NCBI RefSeq assembly: GCF_000743355.1
Contig: NZ_JQEI01000011.1
Span: forward strand, 1 to 64,000
DNA: 64,000 nucleotides
Reading direction: 5' to 3'
Source of the DNA: Serratia sp. Ag1
GTDB lineage: Bacteria; Pseudomonadota; Gammaproteobacteria; Enterobacterales; Enterobacteriaceae
Positions 28,327-39,341 of the stretch are shown piece by piece; within the stretch, counting starts at the first letter, position 1; the number at the start of each line of letters is the position of its first letter. The translations under genes and the position numbers were made by a program. The notes beneath the pieces were generated by a model, which worked only from the letters and a program-made list of their open reading frames with translations, did no database searches and had not been told where the DNA came from.

Positions 28327-29340
28327 TTATTCAGCACTCAACATCAAACGTAATCGGCCTCCGTTGCCCCATATCTGGCACTCCCAGGCCTCACAACGCT
28401 GGCTGACCTGATTCATATAGGGCGTGCCCAACGTACCAAGAGGAATACCAGTGCTTAACTGGATTTGATTATCGCCAGTATTCACCATGGCATGCAAACC
28501 TGCTGAAACAAGAATCAGATTTTTATATTCGGCGTGATAATAACCAACCAACAGTGGGAATTGCCCTTCAAGATTTCCTCGACGCAATAATTGATTAACT
28601 TGTTTTAACAGTGCTGACATTTGCGGCAAACGATGTTGTTGATTCGCTAAATGATCTTGTAGCAATTCATTGAATAATGCACGTAATAACAAAGCAGCCA
28701 ATACGCCATTATCTCCAGCGCGAGTCACATCCAGACAATAAAAAGCTAAATCCTTCTCTGACAGTGCGGCAATATCCAACACCAATCCAGGGCTTTCAGC
28801 CGCCGTCAATTGGCGATAATTAATACGGCAACCCGCGATAGTCTGCTGGACAGGGGGCTGTAACTGCTTAAGCAACCTCACCGCTTCTGAGGGATTTTTG
28901 CTCAACGCATCCCAATCTTTGAATAATTCAACCTCCTCAATCGCGGGTGAGGTGAACATATTCGGATACAAACAAGCCAGGATGACCTCACGCAAGCGGT
29001 TGAGATCGGTCAGCGGCTTTAACAGCACATCCTGCACCCCCAACCGCAATACTTTGGCGATGTCCGTCATTTTATCGGTAGCCGATATCACCAGCACCGG
29101 AATTTGTATCCCCTGCAGGCGCAGGTGCTCAACAAACTCAATGCCATTCATCTCCGGCATCGCCAGATCGCACAGGATCAGATCGGGTTTCACTTCTTCA
29201 ACCGCACTCAGCGCCAACAAGCCGTTGATAGCCTCACTGGTTTGCGCGCCCAACGATTTCAGATAGCTAACAAGCACCGAACGAAACACCTGTTCGTCCT
29301 CAACGATTAAGATGCGCTTATTTGTCAGTGGTAATACCAT
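28327..29340 (-). CDS. rssB: Response regulator RssB (RpoS proteolysis adaptor)
   Basis: RssB delivers the stationary-phase sigma factor RpoS to ClpXP. The 337-residue product has an N-terminal receiver domain (about 8-125) with the phosphoacceptor Asp in LILCDLAMPEMNG (about 58), acidic pair VEDEQ and Lys in DVLLKPL. The C-terminal domain is PP2C-like but degenerate (LVLDIAALSEKDLAFYCLDVTRAGDNGVLAALLLRALFNELL). Length is identical to E. coli with the ATG at 29340; the frame extends to 29391 without a better start. It lies 105 bases downstream of rssA, probably in one operon. Confidence 0.95.
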   Translation of the reverse strand: MVLPLTNKRILIVEDEQVFRSVLVSYLKSLGAQTSEAINGLLALSAVEEVKPDLILCDLAMPEMNGIEFVEHLRLQGIQIPVLVISATDKMTDIAKVLRLGVQDVLLKPLTDLNRLREVILACLYPNMFTSPAIEEVELFKDWDALSKNPSEAVRLLKQLQPPVQQTIAGCRINYRQLTAAESPGLVLDIAALSEKDLAFYCLDVTRAGDNGVLAALLLRALFNELLQDHLANQQHRLPQMSALLKQVNQLLRRGNLEGQFPLLVGYYHAEYKNLILVSAGLHAMVNTGDNQIQLSTGIPLGTLGTPYMNQVSQRCEAWECQIWGNGGRLRLMLSAE

Positions 29341-29445
29341 CGGCAGAGCCTCTTCCCTTTTCATGATGTAATAGTGGCTCAAAATGGTCACTTGTGCCTG
29401 CCGAAAGTCTCCCTGACAGCATCATTCCACCCTAAGAACCGGTAA

Positions 29446-30363
29446 TTATTTATTTTTTATCAATGGAGCCAAGATATCCATTTGTTTTTCGACGGCCAAC
29501 CTGCCAGCTTCAATCGCTTCACCAGCACGATGGAAATCCAGTGTAGATATCTGAGGGCAATACGGTTGTATCAGAACATCTGGGGGATCGCTGGCCATAC
29601 GAGTCCGTTTCACGCGATTTTCCAACATTTGAATCGATGTACTCATGATCTCCATAGCAGTTGGCGTAAAGTTGGGTTTCTTCAGCATGACTTTATTGAT
29701 GCGCTCACGTAAACGCCCGCGCCAATTGTCTATCACCCCATTATTCACGTCATCACTATTTGTGTCTTCGTTCGTTTTATGTACGGAGAACAAATCTTGC
29801 TGCATCAGATGGGCATCATGTTGTAAATCCACCGCAATAACAATATCGGCCCCCATCGCACGGGTCAGCGAAATCGGCACGGGGTTAACTAACCCCCCAT
29901 CGACCAGCCAATACCCCTCAAACCATACAGGAGCCAGCAAGCCCGGTATACTGCAGGAAGCACGAATTGCCTGCTGGATGTCCCCTTTGGTCATCCAGAG
30001 TTCCCGTCCGGTGCTGAGATTGGTCGTGACTGCACCAAATTTGAGCGCACAATCGGCAAAATCTTCTATCTTCAACAACTGGCATGCGGTATTAAAAACG
30101 CGTTCACCGCGCAATAAACCACCACGTTGCCAAGTAAGATCCATCAACTTGATCACATCCCAGTAACTGAAGGAACGGACCCAATGTTCCATAGAAGGCA
30201 AACGATGGCAGGCAAACGCCGCACCGACTAACGCCCCAACCGAACAGCCAGCAACGATATCAATTTCAATCCCCTGTTTCCGTAATGCGTTGATCACGCC
30301 AATATGTGCCCACCCTTTCGCAGCCCCTGAGCCCAATGCCAGACCAATTTTGATTTTTCTCAT
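29446..30363 (-). CDS. rssA: Patatin-like phospholipase RssA
   Basis: RssA is a 305-residue patatin-family protein of uncertain substrate encoded upstream of rssB. The lipase elements are clear: an oxyanion-hole GSGAAKGWAHIG (about 11-22), nucleophile Ser41 in GCSVG and the dyad Asp in WLVDGGLVNPVP. It has no signal peptide, so it acts in the cytoplasm or at the inner membrane face. It is divergent from ychJ. Confidence 0.94.
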   Translation of the reverse strand: MRKIKIGLALGSGAAKGWAHIGVINALRKQGIEIDIVAGCSVGALVGAAFACHRLPSMEHWVRSFSYWDVIKLMDLTWQRGGLLRGERVFNTACQLLKIEDFADCALKFGAVTTNLSTGRELWMTKGDIQQAIRASCSIPGLLAPVWFEGYWLVDGGLVNPVPISLTRAMGADIVIAVDLQHDAHLMQQDLFSVHKTNEDTNSDDVNNGVIDNWRGRLRERINKVMLKKPNFTPTAMEIMSTSIQMLENRVKRTRMASDPPDVLIQPYCPQISTLDFHRAGEAIEAGRLAVEKQMDILAPLIKNK

Positions 30364-30506
30364 TATTTGCCGTCCTGTGCTCGATGAATAAATTCAACCC
30401 TAAGCCTAGGGTACATTGTCACTGATGAATAATGTTAGGTAACATAGGCCTTAACTTTATTTTAGCTATGGCTCCCATTCACGCGAGCCAATCAGATTGA
30501 GACGTT

Positions 30507-30971
30507 ATGGCGATTGAACTATGCCCCTGCGGCAGCGGGCTCGAGTACAGCCTTTGTTGTGAACCATATCTCAGTGGCAACCAGCACGCTTCGACACCAG
30601 GCGAACTGATGCGTTCGCGTTACAGTGCCTATGTAAAACATTGTGCAGATTATCTGGTGGCAACCTGGCACCCGGACTGCCAAGCAGAAGCGTCGCGAAA
30701 CGCTATAATCAACAGCTTCAACGAGACGACATGGCTTGGGCTGACGGTAGTTGAAGAAAAGACCGGCAGCAACGCCGACGAAGGTTATGTCGAATTTGTT
30801 GCCCGTTTCAGCGACGGCACTGCTCAGCCCAGTGCAATACATGAGCGTTCACGCTTTCTTCGTCTTGGGCAACGCTGGTACTATATCGACGGAATCAAAC
30901 CCCAACCGGGTCGAAATGCCACTTGCCCCTGCGGTTCAGGCAAAAAATATAAAAAGTGCTGCGGGCAATGA
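30507..30971 (+). CDS. ychJ: UPF0225 SEC-C motif protein YchJ
   Basis: This is a 154-residue cytoplasmic protein with zinc-binding SEC-C-like motifs at both ends: [13 protein letters not shown] (about 7-19) and [15 protein letters not shown] (about 139-153). Between them lies an NTF2-like YchJ domain ([21 protein letters not shown]). The C-terminal motif resembles that of SecA. Its biochemical function is not established. It is followed after 64 bases by purU in the same direction. Confidence 0.94.
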   Translation: MAIELCPCGSGLEYSLCCEPYLSGNQHASTPGELMRSRYSAYVKHCADYLVATWHPDCQAEASRNAIINSFNETTWLGLTVVEEKTGSNADEGYVEFVARFSDGTAQPSAIHERSRFLRLGQRWYYIDGIKPQPGRNATCPCGSGKKYKKCCGQ

Positions 30972-31035
30972 GCCTGCAAGTTGAAAGCCTATCTGATACA
31001 GATAGGCTCCGGTATCAGACAGGATCTACATACTT

Positions 31036-31884
31036 ATGCCACACCACAATGTACAAAGAAAAATTCTGCGCACTATCTGCCCTGATGCAAAAGGGTTAAT
31101 CGCCAAAATCACCAACATTTGCTACAAACATGAGCTGAATATCGTTCAGAATAATGAATTTGTCGATCATCTGACTGGCCGCTTCTTTATGCGTACGGAA
31201 TTGGAAGGGATCTTCAACGATGCCACATTACTGGCAGATCTGGACAGTGCATTGCCGCAGGGTTCCGTGCGCGAACTGCATAACTCAGGCCGTCGCCGCA
31301 TCGTGGTATTGGTGACCAAAGAAGCTCACTGCCTGGGCGATCTGCTGATGAAAAGTGCTTACGGTGGATTAGACGTTGAAATCGCTGCCGTTATTGGTAA
31401 CCACGCTACATTGCAAACGCTGGTAGAACGTTTTGACATTCCTTTCCATCTGGTAAGCCACGAAGGCCTGACCCGTGAGCAGCACGATCAGAAAATGACG
31501 GCTCAGATCGATGAGTACCAACCAGACTATGTCGTGCTGGCCAAATACATGCGTGTACTGACACCAGAGTTTGTGCAGCACTACCCTAACCAAGTGATCA
31601 ACATTCACCATTCGTTCCTGCCTGCATTTATCGGCGCACGCCCTTATCACCAGGCGTACGAGCGCGGGGTGAAGATTATCGGCGCCACTGCGCATTACGT
31701 GAACGACAATCTGGATGAAGGCCCAATCATCATGCAGGATGTCATTCATGTCGATCACACCTACTCAGCCGAGGATATGATGCGTGCTGGTCGTGATGTA
31801 GAGAAAAACGTTCTCAGCCGTGCGTTGTATCGAGTGCTGGCACAGCGGGTATTTGTGTATGGCAACCGCACAGTGATCCTGTAG
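31036..31884 (+). CDS. purU: Formyltetrahydrofolate deformylase PurU
   Basis: PurU hydrolyses 10-formyl-tetrahydrofolate to formate and tetrahydrofolate, supplying formate for PurT and balancing one-carbon pools. The 282-residue product has an N-terminal ACT domain (about 8-85, CPDAKGLIAKITNICYKHELNI) that senses Met/Gly in E. coli. The formyltransferase-like catalytic domain (about 90-280) has the conserved INIHHSFLPAFIGARPYHQAYERG and the Asp in DEGPII. It is full length (E. coli 280). Confidence 0.96.
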   Translation: MPHHNVQRKILRTICPDAKGLIAKITNICYKHELNIVQNNEFVDHLTGRFFMRTELEGIFNDATLLADLDSALPQGSVRELHNSGRRRIVVLVTKEAHCLGDLLMKSAYGGLDVEIAAVIGNHATLQTLVERFDIPFHLVSHEGLTREQHDQKMTAQIDEYQPDYVVLAKYMRVLTPEFVQHYPNQVINIHHSFLPAFIGARPYHQAYERGVKIIGATAHYVNDNLDEGPIIMQDVIHVDHTYSAEDMMRAGRDVEKNVLSRALYRVLAQRVFVYGNRTVIL

Positions 31885-31971
31885 TTGTACAAGAAAGCGG
31901 TGCCTTTCGTTCATCGAAACACCGCCAAGAATAAAAAAACGGCAAACGATTCATTTTCTGCATTTCAATGC

Positions 31972-31999
31972 TTTACACGAGCGCTTCATTTGATATGAT
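31972..31999 (+). promoter_or_regulatory. Promoter of the tRNA-Tyr genes with GC-rich discriminator
   Basis: The -35 TTTACA (31972-31977) and -10 TATGAT (31994-31999) are 16 bases apart and are followed directly by GCGCCCCGC. A GC-rich discriminator of this kind is the hallmark of stringently controlled stable-RNA promoters; E. coli tyrT has an almost identical arrangement. Confidence 0.85.
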
Positions 32000-32042
32000 G
32001 CGCCCCGCTTGCTAAGACAGATGTTTTACAAGCCAGGCCAGT

Positions 32043-32127
<85 letters not shown>

Positions 32128-32251
32128 TCTTTCCTCTCTCAATAAGAGTGCCGCGAAAATCGGAATTTTATTGAATGCTGAGAGGGAAGTTAACGCGATT
32201 CAGCGTGATAGCTTTACATAGAAATTCAGCAGGCTTTTAATCAATACCCCT

Positions 32252-32336
<85 letters not shown>

Positions 32337-32500
32337 TCCTGATGTCAATCTCCGAGTCCTACTCAAACATCTTTCTCCCTTATACCTGTTTGCTTCTTGC
32401 CATTAAGCACCTCAGTCATTCCCCCAACTAATCCATCACTTGAACTCACGCTCACAATTCGTTATACCACTGGCTTCTTTAATGCGGTCAGGAATGATGT

Positions 32501-33073
32501 ATGCGTAATAATATCTGCGTTTTTTGTGGGGCCAGTGAGGGCATTAATCCGGCGTATGCTGAAAATGCACGCAATCTGGGGCGTGTGATTGCCGCTAAAG
32601 GCCGACGCTTGGTTTATGGCGGTGGTAAAAAAGGGTTGATGGGCATTGTCGCCGATGCCGTTCTCCAAGCCGGTGGAGAAGTCATCGGCGTGATACCTGA
32701 ACGTTTAGTGGAAGCAGAAACTGCACATCGCGGTTTGACCAAGTTGGAAGTGGTTCCCGATATGCATACCCGCAAAGCGCGTATGGCGGAACTGGCAGAC
32801 GGGTTTATTGCCCTGCCCGGCGGTATTGGCACCCTGGAAGAACTATTCGAAATCTGGACCTGGGGGCAGATCGGTTATCATAACAAGCCGGTCGGGTTGC
32901 TGAACGTGAACGATTTTTACCGCCCACTGAGCGGTTTTTTACAACAGGTCGCCGATCAGGGCTTTATGCGCCAAGATTATCTCGATACCCTGCACATCAG
33001 TGATTCCGCGCAGACACTGTTACAACAACTCGACGATTACCAAGCTAAAAATTACGATCGTTGGGCAAAATAG
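32501..33073 (+). CDS. LOG-family nucleotide N-glycosidase (TIGR00730)
   Basis: This 190-residue cytoplasmic protein of the short LOG (LONELY GUY) family has a Rossmann-like fold. Plant and bacterial members release cytokinin bases from their ribonucleoside monophosphates, and others hydrolyse purine nucleotides. The family motif [16 protein letters not shown] (about 106-121) and the upstream [12 protein letters not shown] (about 38-49) are intact. It is distinct from the much larger E. coli PpnN. The true substrate in this organism is unknown. It starts 164 bases after the tRNA-Tyr pair. Confidence 0.88.
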   Translation: MRNNICVFCGASEGINPAYAENARNLGRVIAAKGRRLVYGGGKKGLMGIVADAVLQAGGEVIGVIPERLVEAETAHRGLTKLEVVPDMHTRKARMAELADGFIALPGGIGTLEELFEIWTWGQIGYHNKPVGLLNVNDFYRPLSGFLQQVADQGFMRQDYLDTLHISDSAQTLLQQLDDYQAKNYDRWAK

Positions 33074-33083
33074 CCTTTCTCTA

Positions 33084-33104
33084 CCAGCGGCCTGCCGCCG
33101 CTGG
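33084..33104 (+). terminator. Hairpin after the LOG gene
   Basis: A perfect 8-bp GC-rich stem (CCAGCGGC / GCCGCTGG) lies 10 bases after the stop codon. A T tract is lacking, so it may be a weak terminator or mRNA-stabilising hairpin ahead of xthA. Confidence 0.4.
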
Positions 33105-33174
33105 TCCGCGTTACTTTTCCTGCCAAACTCTGCTACTATCTGAACACATTTTTCTGATAAAAACGGCATCGCTC

Positions 33175-33981
33175 ATGAAGTTTGTCTCTTTTAATATCAA
33201 TGGACTGCGTGCACGTCCGCATCAATTGGCCGCCATTATTGAACAGCATCAACCTGATGTGATTGGTCTGCAGGAAACAAAAGTTCACGACGAGATGTTT
33301 CCGCTGGAAGAAGTGAGCCAGCACGGTTATCACGTTTTCTATCATGGGCAAAAAGGCCACTATGGTGTCGCTCTGCTGACCAAAGACAAACCGCTTGAGG
33401 TACGCCGGGGATTTCCTACTGACGAAGAGGATGCCCAACGCCGCATCATTATGGCCGACCTGGCGACGCCGCAGGGAACGTTAACCGTGATTAATGGCTA
33501 TTTTCCGCAGGGAGAAAGCCGTGACCATCCGATCAAATTCCCGGCCAAAAACCGTTTCTATCAGGATCTGCAAAGTTATTTGGAACAACAGCTTTCGGCT
33601 GAATCGCCGGTCTTGATCATGGGTGATATGAATATCAGCCCAAGCGACCTTGATATTGGTATCGGTGAAGAGAGCCGCAAGCGCTGGCTACGCACTGGCA
33701 AGTGTTCCTTCCTGCCAGAAGAACGTGAATGGATGGGCCGCCTGTTAGACTGGGGCCTAGTGGACACCTATCGTCACGCCAATCCAGAGCGCAGCGATGA
33801 GTTCTCATGGTTTGATTACCGTTCGCGCGGCTTTGATGAAAACCGTGGGTTGCGTATCGATCTGTTACTGGCCAGCACTAAGCTCGCGGCACACTGCAAG
33901 GCGACGGGGATTGATTATCAGATCCGCGGCATGGAAAAGCCTTCCGACCATGCGCCGGTTTGGGCTGAATTTGCGCTGTAA
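33175..33981 (+). CDS. xthA: Exodeoxyribonuclease III
   Basis: XthA is the major AP endonuclease and 3' exonuclease of base excision repair, acting also on 3' blocking groups from oxidative damage. The 268-residue product (same length as E. coli) has catalytic elements FNINGLR (Asn7), QETK (Glu34), [14 protein letters not shown] (Asp/Asn) and the C-terminal SDHAPV (His). The frame is open to 33061 but the ATG at 33175 gives the conserved [17 protein letters not shown]. It precedes nudG by 48 bases. Confidence 0.97.
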   Translation: MKFVSFNINGLRARPHQLAAIIEQHQPDVIGLQETKVHDEMFPLEEVSQHGYHVFYHGQKGHYGVALLTKDKPLEVRRGFPTDEEDAQRRIIMADLATPQGTLTVINGYFPQGESRDHPIKFPAKNRFYQDLQSYLEQQLSAESPVLIMGDMNISPSDLDIGIGEESRKRWLRTGKCSFLPEEREWMGRLLDWGLVDTYRHANPERSDEFSWFDYRSRGFDENRGLRIDLLLASTKLAAHCKATGIDYQIRGMEKPSDHAPVWAEFAL

Positions 33982-34029
33982 TTAACTTTTTCGCCCCGTT
34001 GTAACAACGGGGCTGGCTTGATAATCCGC

Positions 34030-34431
34030 ATGAAAATCATTGATGTTGTTGCCGCTATTATTGAAAAAGACGGCAGGATTCTACTCGCTCAACGCGATAG
34101 CAGCAGCGATCAAGCCGGCCTGTGGGAGTTTCCCGGTGGTAAGGTTGAACTTAATGAAGATCAGCCACAAGCGCTTGCCCGCGAACTGCAGGAAGAGTTA
34201 GGTATCATCGCTAACGTGGGTCAGTACGTTGCCAGCACTCAGTGGCAGCAAAACGATAGAATGATTCGTTTACATGCCTGGCATGTCGCGACCTACCGTG
34301 GTGAATTGCAACAGCACTGTCATTCAGCTTTTGCCTGGGTCACGCCGCTGCAGGCGCGTAACTACCGTTTAGCCCCCGCAGATGTACCGCTGCTGGAAAG
34401 CTATATCGCCACCTTCCGACCTAATAAATAA
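34030..34431 (+). CDS. nudG: Nudix pyrimidine (deoxy)nucleotide pyrophosphohydrolase NudG
   Basis: NudG hydrolyses CTP/dCTP and damaged nucleotides such as 5-hydroxy-dCTP and 2-hydroxy-dATP, sanitising the nucleotide pool. The 133-residue product has a full Nudix box, GGKVELNEDQPQALARELQEELG (about 36-58). The start is the ATG at 34030 (MKIIDVVAAIIEKDGRILLAQR); a TTG 12 bases upstream is less likely. Close linkage with xthA groups two DNA-damage functions. Confidence 0.92.
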   Translation: MKIIDVVAAIIEKDGRILLAQRDSSSDQAGLWEFPGGKVELNEDQPQALARELQEELGIIANVGQYVASTQWQQNDRMIRLHAWHVATYRGELQQHCHSAFAWVTPLQARNYRLAPADVPLLESYIATFRPNK

Positions 34432-34449
34432 AGGGGCGACCAAGCCCCT
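34432..34449. terminator. Short hairpin between nudG and topB
   Basis: The stem AGGGGC/GCCCCT with a 6-base loop lies in the 29-base gap between convergent nudG and topB. It is weak, with no clear T tract. Confidence 0.4.
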
Positions 34450-34460
34450 AGACAGAAGCG

Positions 34461-36386
34461 TCAATCACCTTTCACATGCGCTTTAGGCGCGCTCTTTTTG
34501 CGCTTCTTCGCCCCTGCTGCAGATGAAGGTGGTAAACCACGGAATGCCAAGCTGGATCGGTTTTGCTTGGCCTGATAAATCAGTTCTTGCAGAGTACCCT
34601 CCAACGGTTGCATAAAGTCCTGATAGCGGCAGGACTTCTCACTGATCTGCGTAAGACGTGCCTCCCATTGCGCCGTCATATCAGGCCGTGCCGCCAGATC
34701 CGGCAGAGAGTGAATCAACGCGCGACCTGTCTCGCTGGAGTGGATATAGCGCCCTTTCTTATAGAGAAATGCCCGCTTGAACAGTAACTCGATTATGCCT
34801 GCACGCGTCGCTTCCGTGCCTAAGCCATCGGTCGCACGCAAGATTTTCTTTAATTCTTTGTCCTGTACAAAACGCGCAATTCCGGTCATGGCAGAGAGCA
34901 AACTGGCATCGGTAAATGGCCGTGGCGGCTGAGTCTGGCGCTCAACCACTTCGCCACGTTCGCACAGCAACTCATCATCTTTAGCCACGACGGGCAATGG
35001 CGCACCTTCGTTTTCTTCATCACGCTCCTTACTCCCCAGCAGAGTGCGCCACCCGGCTTCCGCCAGGAAACGTGCCTTGGCGACAAACTTTCCACCTGCG
35101 ATATCCAGCTCGATCACGCACTTACGGAACATCGCATCCGGGCAGAACTGCATCAGGTACTGGCGGGCAACCAGCCCATAAACTTTCTGTTCGTCATGGC
35201 TCAGGTTAACTTTGCTGGCTCGGGCGGTTGGAATAATCGCGTGGTGCGCATCCACTTTTTTATCGTCCCAACAACGATTGCGGCGCTCGCTGTCGATAAC
35301 CGGTTGTGGATAGAGATCGGGCTGATGCACGCTAATCGCGTTCAACACCGCATGTCGCCCGGCGAAATGCTCCTCTGGCAGGTAACGGCAGTCGGAACGC
35401 GGGTAGGTAATCAGCTTATGGGTTTCGTACAAACGCTGGCAGATATCCAACACCTGCTGGGCACTGAGGTTAAAACGCTTGGCAGCTTCAATTTGCAGCG
35501 TAGAAAGGGAAAACGGCAACGGAGCCGTATCTGATTCCCGTTTATCATTATAGGAAGTGACCCGCGCGGGTTGGCCTTCAATACGCTTAACCACGTGCTC
35601 AGCCAGCGGACGATGCAGCAAGCGCCCTTCTTCATCCTGGTAAGGCTCACAGGAATCACTCGGCTGCCACAAAGCGACAAAACGCTCCTCTTTTGGCGTA
35701 ACGATATGCGCTTTCACTTCAAAGAAATCTTTCGGCACGAAGTTTTCAATCTCTTCGTCACGCCGCACCACCAACCCTAAGACCGGTGTTTGTACTCGCC
35801 CGACCGAGAGCACCCCGTCATAACCCGCATTACGCCCTAAAAGCGTATAAGCGCGGGTCATATTGATGCCATACAGCCAGTCGGCGCGGGCACGTGCCAA
35901 TGCAGAAACGCACAGCGGAATGAATTCGCGGTTATCACGTAACCGCTCAATAGCCCGTTCCACCGCCTGTGGGTTAAGATCGTTGATCAGACAACGGCGC
36001 ACGCTGTGGCGTTTTTCTGGCGTCAACGCCAGATAATCCAGCACTTCATCGACCAGCAACTGCCCTTCGCGATCCGGGTCACCTGCGTGAACCACTTCAT
36101 CCGCTTCCGTCAGCAGCCTTTTTATCGCATTTAACTGTTTACTGACCGATGGGCGCGGTTGCAACAACCATTTCTGGGGAATAATCGGCAGATCCGCCAG
36201 CGACCAGCGCGCATAGCGGCTGTCGTAAGCATCCGGCTGCGCCTGTTCCAATAGGTGGCCGACGCACCAGGTCACCACATCGTTACTGCCACAGGCAATA
36301 AACCCCTCTCCCCGACGGTGCGGTTTCGGCAAAACATCAGCAATGGCGCGCGCCAAACTCGGTTTTTCGGCAATAAACAGTCGCAT
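34461..36386 (-). CDS. topB: DNA topoisomerase III
   Basis: TopB is a type IA topoisomerase that decatenates replication and recombination intermediates. The 641-residue product (E. coli 653) has the N-terminal Toprim domain ([20 protein letters not shown], acidic pair in [17 protein letters not shown]) and the catalytic Tyr in [12 protein letters not shown] (about 328). The decatenation-loop region and a basic C-terminus ([18 protein letters not shown]) follow. Its start codon overlaps the mnmH stop by one base (TAATG), so it is translationally coupled to the selenium genes. Confidence 0.96.
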   Translation of the reverse strand: MRLFIAEKPSLARAIADVLPKPHRRGEGFIACGSNDVVTWCVGHLLEQAQPDAYDSRYARWSLADLPIIPQKWLLQPRPSVSKQLNAIKRLLTEADEVVHAGDPDREGQLLVDEVLDYLALTPEKRHSVRRCLINDLNPQAVERAIERLRDNREFIPLCVSALARARADWLYGINMTRAYTLLGRNAGYDGVLSVGRVQTPVLGLVVRRDEEIENFVPKDFFEVKAHIVTPKEERFVALWQPSDSCEPYQDEEGRLLHRPLAEHVVKRIEGQPARVTSYNDKRESDTAPLPFSLSTLQIEAAKRFNLSAQQVLDICQRLYETHKLITYPRSDCRYLPEEHFAGRHAVLNAISVHQPDLYPQPVIDSERRNRCWDDKKVDAHHAIIPTARASKVNLSHDEQKVYGLVARQYLMQFCPDAMFRKCVIELDIAGGKFVAKARFLAEAGWRTLLGSKERDEENEGAPLPVVAKDDELLCERGEVVERQTQPPRPFTDASLLSAMTGIARFVQDKELKKILRATDGLGTEATRAGIIELLFKRAFLYKKGRYIHSSETGRALIHSLPDLAARPDMTAQWEARLTQISEKSCRYQDFMQPLEGTLQELIYQAKQNRSSLAFRGLPPSSAAGAKKRKKSAPKAHVKGD

Positions 36387-37495
36387 TATTCACCGTTATT
36401 CTGGCTGTACGTCATCAGGAATTCTCTAACTTCGGCATAGTTACCACGGAAAATCACCCGCTGTGCTTTCTTCTCTAGCTGATAGCGATACATAGGATCG
36501 TAATAGTGCTGCAACAACGGCACCAGCCATAGCTGGTGCGCATCGCTGTTGCCGCTGGTTTGCTGCACCTGTAGTGCTGACTCAAGCCATTGTGTCAGTT
36601 GCTGAAAACGTTCTGATCCCAAGCGGCGGCGAATGCCAAACAGCCCCTGATGCAAATACTCCACGTATTTCGGCCAACCTTCCTGCGCGCCATAAGCCTG
36701 TTCAAAAGCAATACGCATCTGATCGATATATTCCGCCTGCAGACGAGCCAGACGCACCTCAAACGGATCGTCGATCACCACTAAAGGCGCTTGCTGCATC
36801 CCGTTGAACAGCGCCAATGGCAGGTTGTTGGAACCAATGATCCGGCTTTCATCCTCCAACACCCAATGATGGCAACCCGCATGCCGCTTTTTCAACATCC
36901 TCACGGCCAGGCTGTTTTCAAAATCAATCTGCGACTGCTGCTCCACCAACGTTCGGCCAAAGGAGGAGCCGCGATGATGAGCAATACCTTCGAGATCAAT
37001 ACCTGCTGCCAGTTCATTGATCAGCAATGTTTTGCCGCAACCGGTATTGCCCCCGACCACCACCATTGGCAGCGCGGAGCAAGCCTCAAGCGTCTCCAGC
37101 AAGAAGGTGCGCAGCGCTTTATAACCGCCAATGACGCGTGGATAATCCACGCCAGCGTCGCGTAACCATTGCTGCACCAACTGTGAACGCAGCCCACCAC
37201 GGAAGCAGTAAATATACCCTTGAGGTTGTTGCGCACATTGCGCGATCCAGGCCTGGGTGCGTTGTTCACGCAGTTGACCACTGACCAAACGATGCCCAAG
37301 AGCAACCGCCGCTTGCTGGCCCTGCTGCTTGTAACAGGTGCCCACCGCCTGACGTTCACTGTCATTCATCAATGGCAGATTGATCGCACCGGGGAATGCC
37401 CCTTGCTGAAATTCTACGGGAGCACGCACATCAATCAGTGGCACATCGTGCAGAAAAATATGCCGATAATCATCCGTATCCTGCCGAGTCTGCAT
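36386..37495 (-). CDS. mnmH: tRNA 2-selenouridine synthase MnmH (SelU/YbbB)
   Basis: MnmH converts 2-thiouridine at the tRNA wobble position 34 to 2-selenouridine through a geranylated intermediate, using selenophosphate. The 369-residue product has an N-terminal rhodanese domain with active Cys97 ([11 protein letters not shown]) and a P-loop domain ([11 protein letters not shown], about 147-157). The conserved [15 protein letters not shown] and the C-terminal [17 protein letters not shown] are present. The ATG at 37495 is preferred over a GTG at 37504 that overlaps the selD stop. It sits directly after selD, which makes its selenium donor; in E. coli the two genes are unlinked. Confidence 0.95.
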   Translation of the reverse strand: MQTRQDTDDYRHIFLHDVPLIDVRAPVEFQQGAFPGAINLPLMNDSERQAVGTCYKQQGQQAAVALGHRLVSGQLREQRTQAWIAQCAQQPQGYIYCFRGGLRSQLVQQWLRDAGVDYPRVIGGYKALRTFLLETLEACSALPMVVVGGNTGCGKTLLINELAAGIDLEGIAHHRGSSFGRTLVEQQSQIDFENSLAVRMLKKRHAGCHHWVLEDESRIIGSNNLPLALFNGMQQAPLVVIDDPFEVRLARLQAEYIDQMRIAFEQAYGAQEGWPKYVEYLHQGLFGIRRRLGSERFQQLTQWLESALQVQQTSGNSDAHQLWLVPLLQHYYDPMYRYQLEKKAQRVIFRGNYAEVREFLMTYSQNNGE

Positions 37496-37503
37496 AGTTA
37501 ACA

Positions 37504-38547
37504 CTAGACAACCTCAATCAGCGGTTTACCCGGCTGTGCGGCCTGCAATTCACCAATCGCATCCAGCGTGATGCCATGGCGCGCAGCAATCGCCTGCACC
37601 TCAGCTTCGGCCTCCGGCAACACGGCCAGCAGTAAGCCACCAGAAGTCTGCGGATCGCACAGTAGCTGGCGTTGCAGGTCACTCATGGCACCAACCAGGT
37701 GACCATAGCTGTCGAAGTTACGGCCTGTTCCACCCGGCACACAGCCCTCGCTGATATAGCGTTCGATATCAGGGAGTTTCGGCACCCGATCAAACCACAC
37801 CGTTGCCTGTAGCCCAGACCCCTGGCACATTTCGCTAAGGTGCCCCAATAGCCCAAAACCGGTTACGTCGGTCATCGCAGTGACACCCGCCACATCGGCA
37901 AAATCCGCGCCGGGCTTATTCAACTGACACATCACCTGCGTGGCCAGCCCTTGATGTTCCGGCAACAGTTTGCTTTTCTTCTCAGCCGTTGTCAGCACCC
38001 CAATACCCAATGGCTTGGTGAGGAATAATTTCGTTCCCGCCTGCGCTGCGCTGTTCTTCTTCACCCGCTCGGTACTGACAATGCCGGTCACAGCCAAACC
38101 GAAGATCGGCTCAGGCGCGTCGATCGAATGACCACCCGCCAAAGCGATACCCGCCTGCTGGCAAGCATAGCGCCCACCATCAATCACCTGCTGCGCCACT
38201 TCTGCAGGCAGCGTAGCGATCGGCCAGCCCAGAATGGCAATCGCCATAATCGGCTTACCGCCCATCGCATAGACATCGCTGATAGCATTGGTGGCGGCAA
38301 TACGGCCAAAATCAAACGGGTTATCCACAATCGGCATGAAGAAATCCGTGGTGCTGATAATGCCAACGCCATTGCCAATGTCGTACACCGCCGCATCATC
38401 ACGCGTTTCGTTGCCCACCAATAAACGCGGATCAACAAACTTTTCCTGCTCGCTGTGCAGTATCGTTTCGAGAACTTTCGGTGAGATCTTGCAGCCACAG
38501 CCAGCGCCATGGCTGTACTGGGTTAAACGGATAGCCGACGATGTCAT
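37504..38547 (-). CDS. selD: Selenide, water dikinase SelD
   Basis: SelD makes selenophosphate from selenide and ATP, the donor for selenocysteine and selenouridine. The 347-residue product begins with the Gly-rich loop holding the catalytic Cys17 and Lys20 (HGAGCGCKI), followed by the AIR-synthase fold ([36 protein letters not shown]). It uses Cys rather than Sec at position 17. It is the first gene of selD-mnmH-topB. Confidence 0.97.
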   Translation of the reverse strand: MTSSAIRLTQYSHGAGCGCKISPKVLETILHSEQEKFVDPRLLVGNETRDDAAVYDIGNGVGIISTTDFFMPIVDNPFDFGRIAATNAISDVYAMGGKPIMAIAILGWPIATLPAEVAQQVIDGGRYACQQAGIALAGGHSIDAPEPIFGLAVTGIVSTERVKKNSAAQAGTKLFLTKPLGIGVLTTAEKKSKLLPEHQGLATQVMCQLNKPGADFADVAGVTAMTDVTGFGLLGHLSEMCQGSGLQATVWFDRVPKLPDIERYISEGCVPGGTGRNFDSYGHLVGAMSDLQRQLLCDPQTSGGLLLAVLPEAEAEVQAIAARHGITLDAIGELQAAQPGKPLIEVV

Positions 38548-38698
38548 AGCCCACTCCCTTTGAGTAATAAGCTTCAGAATATCACAATGAGGGATATACC
38601 CTTATTGCTCGAAGCTGCTGGGGTGGTGACGAGGTTAATTCACCGGCAAGCTCCAAGTAATGTGGCTATAGGGTAACGCTTGCCGAGGGGATTGATAA

Positions 38699-38730
38699 GA
38701 GCAGGCTGGCATTATGCGTAGAGCCTGCTC
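38699..38730. terminator. Inverted repeat between ydjA and selD
   Basis: Perfect 9-bp arms GAGCAGGCT (38699-38707) and AGCCTGCTC (38722-38730) are separated by 14 bases, about 60 bases downstream of ydjA on the minus strand. It may be a terminator for ydjA, though no T tract follows. Confidence 0.35.
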
Positions 38731-38789
38731 ATAAACAGTACAAAACTGCGGGATATTGCGCATTTTCTGCCAACATCCGGCGGGTTGGA

Positions 38790-39341
38790 TCAAAAATAGC
38801 TGACGAAAGAACTACTGTCTGGGGGCACAACTTTAGCGGCTGCTTTCAACTGCGGGGTACCAAGATAGAGGAAGCCCACAATCTCGTCCTGCTCGCGGCA
38901 AGCGAAAGCCTCACGCACCAGTGGGTGTTCCGTCCAGGCACCTGTACGCCAGATACCATTGAACCCTTGTGCCAATGCCGCCATCTGCATCGCCTGCACG
39001 GCACAGCCCGCAGAGATCACCTGCTCCCAGCGCGGAACCTTAGGATTGTCGCTGCAATGCGCCACCACGGTGATAATCAGCGGTGCGCGGAACGGTGCCT
39101 GTTTGGCTTTCTCAACGGCGGCATCATCAAGCTCATCATGTCTTGCAGCGGCCTGGAGCAACGTACTGAAACGCTCTAGCCCCTGATTCTCAATCAGCAC
39201 AAAACGCCATGGCTGCAATGCGCCATGATCGGGAGCTCGTAACCCGGCGTTGATAATATTCTGGCGCACTTCACCCGTTGGCGCGGGAGCCACCAACCGT
39301 GACGCCGAGCGGCGATTCAGTAAAAGATCCAGCGCATCCAT
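38790..39341 (-). CDS. ydjA: Nitroreductase-family flavoprotein YdjA
   Basis: This is a small (183-residue) FMN-dependent nitroreductase-like oxidoreductase, probably NAD(P)H-dependent and dimeric; the physiological substrate is unknown. The FMN-binding segments are visible as [15 protein letters not shown] (about 7-21), [18 protein letters not shown] and [24 protein letters not shown]. It lies between selD and the divergent sppA, the E. coli order (topB-selD-ydjA-sppA). Confidence 0.93.
   Translation of the reverse strand: MDALDLLLNRRSASRLVAPAPTGEVRQNIINAGLRAPDHGALQPWRFVLIENQGLERFSTLLQAAARHDELDDAAVEKAKQAPFRAPLIITVVAHCSDNPKVPRWEQVISAGCAVQAMQMAALAQGFNGIWRTGAWTEHPLVREAFACREQDEIVGFLYLGTPQLKAAAKVVPPDSSSFVSYF

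Noticed and set aside
38581..38640. ERIC-like end downstream of selD (TATACCC followed by CTCGAAGCTGCTGGGG)
   Set aside because: Only the first bases and a loose pattern fit ERIC; too degenerate to annotate.
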